Assembly (NCBI GenBank): GCA_002395085.1
Contig: DGVV01000071.1
Location: forward strand, 1 to 8,428
Reading direction: 5' to 3'
DNA from: Ruminococcus sp. UBA4275
Lineage (GTDB): Bacteria > Bacillota > Clostridia > Oscillospirales > Ruminococcaceae
Length of the DNA: 8,428 nt
How positions within the stretch are numbered: the first letter of the stretch is position 1; each line of letters starts with the position of its first letter. The notes under the pieces are model-generated. The model was given only the letters and a program-made list of their open reading frames with translations. It ran no database searches and had not been told where the DNA came from. This document shows positions 1 through 5,619 of this stretch, piece after piece. A program made the position numbers and the translations under genes.

Positions 1-23
1 ACACTTTATCTACAGACTGAGCA
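1..23 (-). repeat. Dispersed intergenic repeat, copy A (cut by window edge)
   Basis: Read on the minus strand this segment matches the plus strand at 8382-8404 in 20 of 23 positions; the shared core is TGTAGATAAAGT, preceded by TGCTCAG. In both places the first three bases of the repeat also form the outer end of a strong hairpin. The copy runs off the left edge, so its full length is unknown. It could instead be a conserved 3' end of a gene (the plus strand reads T-L-S-T-D-stop here), but the match to a second intergenic site favours a repeat. Confidence 0.5.
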
Positions 24-56
24 GCCATTCCGGTTATCTCAAGCCGGAATGGCTGC
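21..56. other. Perfect 13-bp hairpin, terminator-like without a T tract
   Basis: GCAGCCATTCCGG at 21-33 is exactly complementary to CCGGAATGGCTGC at 44-56, with a 10-base loop. Neither strand continues into a run of T (plus strand CGTAATAACTT, minus strand TCAGTCTG), so this is not a textbook intrinsic terminator. It may end a transcript entering from the left, protect an RNA 3' end, or be the palindromic core of the adjoining dispersed repeat. The structure is certain; the function is not. Confidence 0.6.
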
Positions 57-199
57 CGTAATAACTTGTACAGAGACACATCAATTTCTGAACGGGTTTT
101 TGACCGCCGTTCGCATAAAGCGCTGGAGGGAGGGTATGGCGGCAGAAGATGCTGATATGCCGGAAACCTTTGTATCTGCGTCGCTTTTGATGGTCTGAA

Positions 200-218
200 A
201 ATGAACCGCACCTTGCGG
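200..218 (-). terminator. Weak terminator after the LRR gene
   Basis: Just past the stop codon of the minus-strand LRR gene, CCGCA and TGCGG (206-210 and 214-218) form a short 5-bp stem with a 3-base loop. On the minus strand it is followed by TTCATTTTC. The stem is short, so termination may be inefficient. Confidence 0.35.
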
Positions 219-221
219 AAC

Positions 222-887
222 TTATATCTGGTTAATGATTGTTTGCTCCGGAAATGCGCCGTTAGCAATAGATGTACCTGCCGGTACTTCAACGGATAAT
301 AATGCGGTGCAGCCGCGGAAGGCATTTGTTTCGATGCGGCGGAGTGCGGGCGGGAAATGGACGGATTTCAGTGCAGTACATCCCCAGAAGGTATCGCCCG
401 CAACGGTCTGAATGCCGTTCGGGATGGTAAACTCTGTCAGCGATTTACAGCCGGAGAATGCGCCGTTCCCGATCAGGGTGACGGTGTCCGGAATACGCAG
501 TTTGATAAGCTGCCGGCACTCTGAGAATGCCTGTGCGCCGATTTTGGTAACGCTGTCCGGCAGCACGGCAATGCGAAGATTACGGGCGGTGAGAAATGCG
601 TTGCTGCCGATCTCTTTGATGCAGTTCGGCAGAATGACATAGCTGTTTTTACCCTTATAACGCCGCAGTACACCGTATTCGATTTCAAGATCGCTCAGGG
701 GTGCAGCAGAGAATTCCTGTTTTGAAAAGGCTGCGGTCGGCGGTGCCGGTGTCGGTGCCGGATTGGCGATAATTGCCTGTGCCTTGAGAAACGGTCTGCC
801 GCAGACAGGGCAGAGCAGAGCTTCCTGTGAGAGATTCACTGTAATGACTGCCCCGCATAAAGGGCAGAATGCGTGATTCATTGCCAT
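222..887 (-). CDS. Zinc-ribbon / BspA-type leucine-rich-repeat (LRR_5) protein
   Basis: A 221-residue protein in three parts. Residues 8-29 form a zinc ribbon with two CPxCG-type knuckles (Cys8, Cys11, Cys26, Cys29). Residues 41-53 are a Pro/Ala/Thr linker. From about residue 83 to the end there are six LRR_5 repeats of about 23 residues with the pattern I-P-x-x-(V/I)-x-x-I-G-x-x-A-F-x-x-C-x-x-L. LRR_5 domains usually mediate protein-protein contact and are often on secreted proteins, but here there is no signal peptide or membrane segment, so a cytoplasmic binding or scaffold role is more likely. The ATG at 887 has AGGA nine bases upstream; the second ATG (881), just before the first zinc knuckle, is also possible. 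It is transcribed divergently from the flavodoxin-fusion gene, from its own promoter. The partner is unknown. Confidence 0.85.
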   Translation of the reverse strand: MAMNHAFCPLCGAVITVNLSQEALLCPVCGRPFLKAQAIIANPAPTPAPPTAAFSKQEFSAAPLSDLEIEYGVLRRYKGKNSYVILPNCIKEIGSNAFLTARNLRIAVLPDSVTKIGAQAFSECRQLIKLRIPDTVTLIGNGAFSGCKSLTEFTIPNGIQTVAGDTFWGCTALKSVHFPPALRRIETNAFRGCTALLSVEVPAGTSIANGAFPEQTIINQI

Positions 888-949
888 ATAATATATTCCT
901 ATCCTTTCTCAATTTTGTGAATGCACGAAATCAGACATTTGCCTGTGCA

Positions 950-981
950 GATTCCGCGCAGTTTGTCTTTCTGCCGGAATC
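950..981 (-). other. Strong hairpin in the 5' leader of the LRR gene
   Basis: GATTCCG (950-956) pairs with CGGAATC (975-981), and GCAG (958-961) with CTGC (971-974), with one bulged base (957) and a 9-base loop. It lies inside the roughly 110-base leader between the minus-strand promoter and the LRR start codon. It may stabilise the mRNA or be a regulatory structure; no known riboswitch class is recognisable. Confidence 0.5.
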
Positions 982-1003
982 AAAAGCCTTTGCTTTTATC
1001 AGC

Positions 1004-1032
1004 ATTATAGCACAGCAGAAGAAAAAAGTCAA
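1004..1032 (-). promoter_or_regulatory. Sigma-A promoter for the LRR gene
   Basis: On the minus strand: TTGACT (1027-1032), a 17-base spacer ending in TGC, then TATAAT (1004-1009). The TGC makes an extended -10. Transcription should start near 997, giving a leader of about 110 bases. Confidence 0.8.
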
Positions 1033-1069
1033 TTCCGGCTTTCTGTGGAGTATCCTTTCTGCAAGACAG

Positions 1070-1098
1070 TTGACTTTTGAGATTGGGTTTGCTATAAT
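1070..1098 (+). promoter_or_regulatory. Sigma-A promoter for the flavodoxin-fusion gene
   Basis: TTGACT (1070-1075), a 17-base spacer ending in TGC, then TATAAT (1093-1098), again an extended -10. It is nearly a copy of the divergent promoter at 1004-1032: both read TTGACTTTT at the start and TGCTATAATG at the end. The predicted start near 1105 leaves a leader of about 150 bases. Confidence 0.8.
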
Positions 1099-1155
1099 GA
1101 GAGAAACAGTCACCACTTTGCATTGTTACCGCGATGATGTATGTCCGTTTGGGAT

Positions 1156-1192
1156 AGAATCAGAGCCGCAGCGAATGAGAACAGCGGATTCT
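1156..1192 (+). other. Leader hairpin upstream of the flavodoxin-fusion gene
   Basis: AGAATC (1156-1161) pairs with GATTCT (1187-1192), and after an internal bulge CGC pairs with GCG. It sits mid-leader, about 60 bases before the start codon, and does not cover the ribosome-binding site. Regulatory meaning is unproven. Confidence 0.3.
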
Positions 1193-1253
1193 GACTGACC
1201 GCAGCAGCCGCCTCATCCGGAATGCACAAGAATATTGCTCGGAGGTAAATGGG

Positions 1254-2360
1254 ATGAAAATGAAAAAAGCAGCAGGTGTGGCGGCAGATATTCTGATGTA
1301 TGCAATCATGCTGGTGCAGATGCTTTACGCATTTACCGGAAATACGCTGCATGAACTGCTTGGCATTGCGTTTTTTGTATGTCTGGCGGTGCATATTTTT
1401 ATCAAGCGCGGCTGGCTGAAAAGCTTGCTGAAGGCAGGCAGACAATCCGGCGGCAGACGCTTTTTCCAGGCTGTGACCGTGCTGCTGTTTGTGTGCATTC
1501 TGGCGTTAATGGTCAGCAGCATGGGCGTTTCGCGGATGATTTTTCCGTGGTTTCCGTATTGCGGCAGCGCGGATCTGCACCGCCTGCTTGCAACGGCTGT
1601 TCTGACACTTGCGGTGATACACGGCGGAATGTACGGGTATCTGCGGACACAGCATAAAAAACGCGCAGCACTTCTGATTGCGCTGGCTGCTGCGGCGTCG
1701 GCGGCATTCGGCACAGCGCTTGTGCCGTATCTGAACCGGCATTTCAAGATGGTCAGCATTGACTATGCTGCGGCGGTGCAGGGCGAGAAAATTGAGGTGG
1801 AGAAAAAGCCGCTTGTGGTATATTTCACGCGCCTCGGCAATACCGATTTCACACCGGATGCGGATGCAGTTTCCGGCGCATCGCTGCTGCTTGCCGACGG
1901 CAAACGCATGGGCAATACACAGCTGCTTGCAGATATGGCTGCGGATGCCATTTCCTGCGATGTGCAGGCGATTACGCTGACAGGGGAGCGCTATCCTTCC
2001 GGCTATGGGGATACGGTTTCCGCTGCGGGCAGGGAACTGCGGGAAAATGCGCGCCCTGAGATTGAACCGGTTTCCGTTTCGGATTACGATGAGATCATTT
2101 TGATTTATCCGATCTGGTGGGGCACTGTCCCGATGCCGGTCGCTTCCTTCCTCGAACAGAATGACTGGCAGGGAAAGCAGCTCCGGCTGATTGCGACACA
2201 GGGCAGCAGCGGATTTGTCAGCAGTACCGGCGATATTCGGAAGCTGGCTGACGGCGCGGAGGTCACGGAACTTGTCAGCATCTACTGTGATGACATCCCG
2301 GCTGCTCGGCAGCAGATTACGGATTGTCTGAAACAAATTTACAATGGCGGACAAACATGA
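1254..2360 (+). CDS. Membrane diheme cytochrome-like domain fused to flavodoxin
   Basis: A 368-residue fusion. The N-terminal half has five predicted helices (about 8-28, 31-50, 70-90, 108-128, 136-158) resembling DUF4405/ferric-reductase-type membrane domains. Helix 2 carries His33 and His47, helix 4 His109 and His123: each pair is 14 apart, the arrangement that binds two stacked b hemes in ferric reductases and NOX enzymes. From about residue 186 there is a flavodoxin of the Flavodoxin_4 type, with a phosphate-loop region (YFTRLGNT, 190-197), a second GNTQ at 220-223, and an IYPIWWG motif at 284-290. The positive-inside rule (basic loops at 51-69 and 131-138) puts the N-terminus inside and the flavodoxin outside. 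The likely role is passing electrons across the membrane to or from a bound flavin; the acceptor is unknown. GGAGG lies eight bases before the ATG. The gene is monocistronic. Confidence 0.85.
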   Translation: MKMKKAAGVAADILMYAIMLVQMLYAFTGNTLHELLGIAFFVCLAVHIFIKRGWLKSLLKAGRQSGGRRFFQAVTVLLFVCILALMVSSMGVSRMIFPWFPYCGSADLHRLLATAVLTLAVIHGGMYGYLRTQHKKRAALLIALAAAASAAFGTALVPYLNRHFKMVSIDYAAAVQGEKIEVEKKPLVVYFTRLGNTDFTPDADAVSGASLLLADGKRMGNTQLLADMAADAISCDVQAITLTGERYPSGYGDTVSAAGRELRENARPEIEPVSVSDYDEIILIYPIWWGTVPMPVASFLEQNDWQGKQLRLIATQGSSGFVSSTGDIRKLADGAEVTELVSIYCDDIPAARQQITDCLKQIYNGGQT

Positions 2361-2365
2361 AAAAC

Positions 2366-2406
2366 GCCCCGAAGCGGTCTGAATGAACCGTTTCGGGGCT
2401 GCTTTT
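2366..2406 (+). terminator. Intrinsic terminator of the flavodoxin-fusion gene
   Basis: GCCCCGAAGCGGT (2366-2378) pairs with ACCGTTTCGGGGC (2387-2399), 13 bp with one G-U pair and an 8-base loop, followed by TGCTTTT. It starts six bases after the stop codon. Confidence 0.85.
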
Positions 2407-2477
2407 GTATAGTGCCGATCAGGATTTGTGTATCCGGAGTAAACTGTCATCTGGCAGTGCTTCTATCGAAGCTGTGC

Positions 2478-2490
2478 GGGGCAGTGCCCC
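2478..2490. other. GC hairpin beside repeat copy B
   Basis: GGGGC and GCCCC separated by AGT form a compact 5-bp hairpin. On the plus strand it is followed by AATAAAAATT and on the minus strand preceded by a T-rich stretch, so it is not a normal terminator in either direction. It overlaps the end of repeat copy B and may be its palindromic part. Confidence 0.4.
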
Positions 2491-2521
2491 AATAAAAATT
2501 CGTCGGAGACAATACTAAGCT
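2486..2521 (-). repeat. Dispersed intergenic repeat, copy B
   Basis: On the minus strand this segment reads AGCTT, TAG, then CTCCGACG (2501-2508 complement), ATTT, TATTG and GGGC in order. The plus strand at 8388-8428 carries the same blocks: from CTCCGACG onward 21 positions match, with two mismatches and a one-base gap. The part between AGCTT and CTCCGACG is shorter here than in copy C. It lies in the intergenic gap between two convergent genes. On the minus strand CGGAG/CTCCG (2504-2524) can also pair ahead of a T-rich stretch, so this segment may double as the terminator of the regulator gene. Confidence 0.5.
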
Positions 2522-2572
2522 CCGGTTTGTTTCAGACACACAAATCCGAAAAGCGGGGTGTATCAGGAAGGA

Positions 2573-3166
2573 TTATCGCTGCCGGATGTCCTGATACAGG
2601 AATCCGCACCGGGTGCAGTACCACACAAGCCGCCCCATGCGGTACATCGGCATCGTGAAATGGAAGTCCCATTCAGGGTACTGCTTGAACAGCATTACGC
2701 TGCTGTCGGTCATATACGCCGCGAAAGAGATGTAGTGTTCTTTCGTCATCGGGTGGTCAGACGACACATACCATTCCCCGCCGATGTCCTCGATTGTGAG
2801 CATTTCGTCTGATTCTGCCTTGCGGGGCGTCATGGCAGCGAGTCTGCTGCCGCAGCAGGTGACGGCAGCCTCAGAGGTCGCCGTGAGGATATTGCCGCAG
2901 GATTTGCACACATAAAATTTCAGCTTTTTCATATTGCCTTTCTCGCTTTCATTTTGTCGGATCTCGCCGCTCAGCAGGGCATGAATATCCGTTTCCAGTA
3001 CCTCTGCAAGCGCCGGCAGCAGCGAAACATCCGGACAACCGCAGCCGCATTCCCATTTTGATACCGCCTTGTCGCTGACATGAATGCGTTCCGCAAGCTG
3101 TTTCTGCGTCAGGCCGCGTGCTGTCCGCATCTGCCGGATGCATTCGCCGGTTTTGATCTGGTTCAT
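2573..3166 (-). CDS. XRE transcriptional regulator with desulfoferrodoxin-like domain
   Basis: A 197-residue fusion. Residues 10-65 are an XRE/Cro-type helix-turn-helix (LTQKQLAERIHVSDKAVSKWE). Residues 80-197 resemble desulfoferrodoxin (superoxide reductase). Its desulforedoxin centre is complete: Cys87, Cys90, Cys104, Cys105, as CxxC...CC, which binds one iron in that family. The superoxide-reducing centre is only partly kept: the HPMxxxH motif supplies His138 and His144, but the family's HVPV histidine is missing and the closing CNxH is CTRC (Cys184, Cys187). This suggests an iron-based sensor that no longer works as an enzyme. The start at 3166 is chosen because GAGGTGA sits five bases upstream; an in-frame ATG at 3181 lies about where transcription should begin. 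It is convergent with the flavodoxin fusion. Targets are unknown. Confidence 0.85.
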   Translation of the reverse strand: MNQIKTGECIRQMRTARGLTQKQLAERIHVSDKAVSKWECGCGCPDVSLLPALAEVLETDIHALLSGEIRQNESEKGNMKKLKFYVCKSCGNILTATSEAAVTCCGSRLAAMTPRKAESDEMLTIEDIGGEWYVSSDHPMTKEHYISFAAYMTDSSVMLFKQYPEWDFHFTMPMYRMGRLVWYCTRCGFLYQDIRQR

Positions 3167-3183
3167 CGAATCACCTCGCATTT

Positions 3184-3212
3184 ATGATACCAGATGTGTC
3201 CTGTTTTGTCAA
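3184..3212 (-). promoter_or_regulatory. Promoter of the XRE-desulfoferrodoxin gene
   Basis: On the minus strand: TTGACA (3207-3212), a 17-base spacer ending in TGG, then TATCAT (3184-3189), an extended -10. The predicted start is about 12 bases before the ATG at 3166, so the mRNA would begin almost at its ribosome-binding site. Confidence 0.7.
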
Positions 3213-3240
3213 TCCACGCTCCGTAGAGAGAGGAGAAATC

Positions 3241-3501
3241 ATGCCCGCAAGAAAACAGCGATACGCAAAGAATGTGTATCGCGCAGTCTGTATATCAAGT
3301 GGATTGATATTATGGAATTCCGCGCACTTCGCTGTCAGTTTGCAGGTAAACCGCTGCCAAACGGACAGCGCGTACCGGATTGACTTTTTCAGCCCCTGGT
3401 GTTATCATATCTGTAAATCATCTGCGGAAACGGTATGCAGCGGAGAAGCAGACGGAGGTATTCTTTCTTTCACCGGATGTCCCCGCCCCGATGCTGCCTG
3501 A
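3241..3501 (+). CDS. Possible small protein, doubtful
   Basis: An 86-codon frame whose ATG is preceded by AGGAG at five bases, an ideal ribosome-binding site. The product starts basic (MPARKQRYAKNVYR), then has a weakly hydrophobic stretch and six scattered cysteines; I recognise no family. Against it: a second promoter lies inside the frame, and a different frame over 3290-3383 has more gene-like codons. It may be a small gene, a remnant, or chance. The surrounding region (3167-3800) holds no other gene I can support. Confidence 0.18.
   Translation: MPARKQRYAKNVYRAVCISSGLILWNSAHFAVSLQVNRCQTDSAYRIDFFSPWCYHICKSSAETVCSGEADGGILSFTGCPRPDAA
3380..3408 (+). promoter_or_regulatory. Orphan promoter in the 3167-3800 gap
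   Basis: TTGACT (3380-3385), a 17-base spacer ending in TGT, then TATCAT (3403-3408), again an extended -10. No convincing gene follows before 3801, and the next gene is on the other strand. It could drive a non-coding RNA or be left over from a decayed gene. Confidence 0.45.
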
Positions 3502-3577
3502 ATCGCTGCATATCTGCAAGCGGCAGCAGATTGCGGTTTTGCTGGGCGGTTTTCTGCATGAGACATTTTTTGCGTGA
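3413..3577 (+). pseudogene. Possible coding remnant downstream of the orphan promoter
   Basis: A frame ending in TGA at 3577 uses codons like those of the real genes here (GAG AAG CAG ACG GAG; CTG GGC GGT TTT CTG CAT GAG) and reads KRYAAEKQTEVFFLSP early on. It has no usable ATG or ribosome-binding site after the expected transcription start. I do not recognise the protein. A weak hairpin, CGCTCC/GGAGCG at 3592-3612, follows. This fits the tail of a broken gene but is tentative. Confidence 0.2.
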
Positions 3578-3687
3578 TATACAAGGAGAGACGCTCCGCG
3601 AATGCAGGAGCGCCCCGATTATTTATGATGCTGTAAATTCACAGCAAATACGTATATTTCTCTTGTAACGGGATTTCAAATGGGATA

Positions 3688-3719
3688 GCATTCCTTTGGC
3701 GGAGTGCGGGCGGACAATG
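3688..3719 (-). pseudogene. Scrap resembling an LRR_5 repeat of the 222-887 gene
   Basis: The 16-mer GGCGGAGTGCGGGCGG occurs exactly at 3698-3713 and at 338-353 within the LRR gene. Similarity extends on both sides: GCATT and TTT before it, with a clean six-base gap, and AATG after it. On the minus strand it would read H-C-P-P-A-L-R then N-A, against H-F-P-P-A-L-R-R-I-E-T-N-A in the LRR protein. No further repeats flank it, so it is either a small relic or a shared dispersed sequence. Confidence 0.3.
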
Positions 3720-3735
3720 CCAACAACGGAAGTCT

Positions 3736-3748
3736 CCCCTGAAAGGGG
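3736..3748. other. Short GC hairpin in the 3' flank of the esterase gene
   Basis: CCCCT and AGGGG with a GAA loop form a compact stem in a purine-rich context (GGCGGAGGGGGAAAAG follows). No T tract follows on either strand, so it is unlikely to be an efficient terminator. It may be part of a dispersed repeat that also covers the LRR-like scrap. Confidence 0.3.
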
Positions 3749-3800
3749 CGGAGGGGGAAAAGAATTACTGATCCCCTTTGTCCGCAGCGCTGATACCTGA

Positions 3801-5375
3801 TCAGCCGCACGGATAAGTTTGCTTGAGATATTCGATGAGCATTTCCGGAATGAACTGATAGTGGTGGGAGTCATAGAGCTTATATGTCAGGTCTGCGCCG
3901 TGCGCTTCCAGACGGTCTTTCAGTTTTGCAGCGCCTTCCAGCGTTGTGTCATCCCCTGCGCGATAGCGGTCTGCATAATCGGGATCTTCCAGCGAACCGG
4001 CACAGAGGAACACACTTTTGCTGAGCGTTTCGTTCCGGTCGAAATAGCCGTAGTCATTCTGATAAATGTCATTGCTGATGCCTTCTGATTCATTATAATG
4101 ATTCAGACCCCAGAAGGCGGGGCTGCCGATGATATAGTGTCCGAACGGCTGATTCTCATATTTGTCGGAATTGAACAGCGCATTGTGTGCGAACACACCG
4201 CCGTCCGAATGGCCGTACAGCGTAGAATCCGCGCAGTTGATGTGATAATTTTCGCAGAGATACGGCATCACGTTATCGGTGATGAAATCCAGCAACAGAT
4301 CGCGGCGGATGACAAGATCCGCATAGCGCATCTCCATATCGGGGTCAGTAATATCATAGCTGTAATACAGACTGACGAGGATCACCGGAGCAGCCTCGCC
4401 GTTCTCCATACATTTCCGCAGCTCCGGACAGTTGCCGAAGCGCCAGATACCGTCCGTCAGGAAAAAGACGGGGTAGGTCTTGTCCTTGTCGTAACCGGGC
4501 GGAAGCGTCACATGAACATTGAAAGTTTCCTGTAGTTCTTCGTCGTAAAAGTGTATCTCGTCAATGGAATCCCTGATCGCTTCCACGGCATCGCGGTCAT
4601 ATTCCCAGTCGCTTCTGAAATTCCGGAACGTGTTGAGCAGGTACAGTCTCGAATCGCTTCGATCAACCGAACCTTCCGGAAGCGTCTCATAGTCTCCGCT
4701 TCTCAGCGCATCGTATGCAAGCTGCACGCACATGATTTCCAGTTCAGTTTCTTCATCGGTATAGCCGCACCGTTCATCTTGTTCCCGGATGAAATCAAGA
4801 TACTCCGCAAAGGAAGCAAATGAGAGTGTTTTGACTTCCCATTCCCCGTCATCTCCGATTATATTCGCAGTATATGTATAAGAGCCGCCGTCCTCAAAAT
4901 CATCTGCGTCCGGAACAGACCGCGAAACGATATAGCCGTCTACAAGCGGCGGAAGCGGGATACGGCAGTCCTCACCTGTTTCCTCAGCCTTCCGGATCTT
5001 TTTCATCGCAGATTCATATTCTTCGTCGGTTATCTCATCGCGGTGTGCCTCCAGGTTTTCGCGCCATTCCTTCGTGCTGATTGTCTGAAATTCGATGCTG
5101 ACTTTGTGCCCGGCATCCGGATCGGTACTGGGTCGTGAGATATCGTCAAGGAGCGTGAGCGCGTGTTTATCCACGCTGATGCGCTCCTGCTCCGTCATTT
5201 TGTTGATGAGCTTTGCAGGGGATGCCGTTTTCGGCTGCGCTGTTCGGACGGTTGTTTCGGTGTGTACGGTTGTTTCGGTTTGCTCTGTCTGTGCCGGGCT
5301 GTTCTGCGCGCTGCCGCAGGCGGACATGGAGCAGGTCATTGCAAGGAGCAGAAGTAATGTGAATGCTTTTTTCAT
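3801..5375 (-). CDS. Secreted lipoprotein esterase (alpha/beta hydrolase, esterase-D-like)
   Basis: A 524-residue protein. Residues 1-20 are a lipoprotein signal peptide (MKK, a Leu run, then MSAC), so Cys20 should be lipidated and the protein held on the outer face of the membrane. Residues 21-55 are a Thr/Glu/Gln-rich linker with a short internal repeat. Residues 56-275 are acidic and unrecognised. From about 283 to the end there is an alpha/beta hydrolase of the putative-esterase family (PF00756, Fes/IroE-like): LPPGYD at 291-296, the nucleophile elbow GHSDGG at 388-393 (Ser390), a likely acid in SLEDPD near 464, and a His in DSHHYQF (504 or 505). It probably cleaves an ester in a sugar, siderophore or cell-wall conjugate; the substrate is unknown. 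The start at 5375 is chosen because AAAGGA and a signal peptide follow logically; the frame extends 57 codons further upstream but then hides the signal peptide. Confidence 0.85.
   Translation of the reverse strand: MKKAFTLLLLLAMTCSMSACGSAQNSPAQTEQTETTVHTETTVRTAQPKTASPAKLINKMTEQERISVDKHALTLLDDISRPSTDPDAGHKVSIEFQTISTKEWRENLEAHRDEITDEEYESAMKKIRKAEETGEDCRIPLPPLVDGYIVSRSVPDADDFEDGGSYTYTANIIGDDGEWEVKTLSFASFAEYLDFIREQDERCGYTDEETELEIMCVQLAYDALRSGDYETLPEGSVDRSDSRLYLLNTFRNFRSDWEYDRDAVEAIRDSIDEIHFYDEELQETFNVHVTLPPGYDKDKTYPVFFLTDGIWRFGNCPELRKCMENGEAAPVILVSLYYSYDITDPDMEMRYADLVIRRDLLLDFITDNVMPYLCENYHINCADSTLYGHSDGGVFAHNALFNSDKYENQPFGHYIIGSPAFWGLNHYNESEGISNDIYQNDYGYFDRNETLSKSVFLCAGSLEDPDYADRYRAGDDTTLEGAAKLKDRLEAHGADLTYKLYDSHHYQFIPEMLIEYLKQTYPCG
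5248..5279 (-). repeat. Tandem repeat in the lipoprotein linker
   Basis: The 14-mer ACGGTTGTTTCGGT occurs at 5248-5261 and again at 5266-5279, an 18-base period. On the minus strand it encodes TETTVHTETTVRT in the linker just after the lipid anchor. Slippage here would change linker length without breaking the frame. Confidence 0.8.
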
Positions 5376-5411
5376 CTGTGAGATTCCTTTCTGTTTGGTT
5401 TGCGGTAAACA

Positions 5412-5431
5412 GCGAAAGACCGGGCTTTCGC
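5412..5431 (-). other. Hairpin in the leader of the lipoprotein gene
   Basis: GCGAAAG and CTTTCGC form a perfect 7-bp stem with a 6-base loop, about 37 bases before the start codon and clear of the ribosome-binding site. On the minus strand TGTTTACC follows, so weak termination is conceivable. No strong promoter was found upstream; the best candidate is an extended -10, TGTTATAAG (complement of 5557-5562), without a good -35. Confidence 0.3.
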
Positions 5432-5619
5432 GTCTTACGAAGATCGCACAAGAGCGGGAAAAGTCAGCCTGAACGGCGGCGGAAGTGCTTTCCGTGACCG
5501 CGTTCGCCGCGCTGCCTTCCCTCCTCTCTGACAGTATTGACAGCATTTCAGGCGATCTTATAACACCAAACGAAAAATTTTTGGCGGGCTATTTTCAAAC
5601 TGCGTGCGGCGATACCTCC

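Noticed and set aside
49..198. 49-codon plus-strand frame at the left edge
   Set aside because: Its ATG lies within the 3' arm of the 13-bp hairpin, with no ribosome-binding site and no recognisable product.
738..762. Low-complexity GGTGCCGG-type repeats
   Set aside because: They encode the Pro/Ala linker of the LRR protein and are explained by it.
1105..1253. Riboswitch or T-box in the flavodoxin-fusion leader
   Set aside because: No recognised conserved core, T-box sequence or terminator/antiterminator pair could be found; only one modest hairpin is present.
1506..2450. Long minus-strand open frame (314 codons) opposite the flavodoxin-fusion gene
   Set aside because: It is the antisense shadow of a clearly functional gene, runs through that gene's terminator, has no ribosome-binding site and gives an Arg/Cys/His-rich product without a recognisable domain.
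4098..4535. Plus-strand open frame of 145 codons opposite the lipoprotein esterase
   Set aside because: Antisense shadow of the hydrolase domain with no start signals.
5376..5546. 57-codon upstream extension of the lipoprotein esterase
   Set aside because: It would bury the lipoprotein signal peptide, and AAAGGA sits before the internal ATG at 5375.
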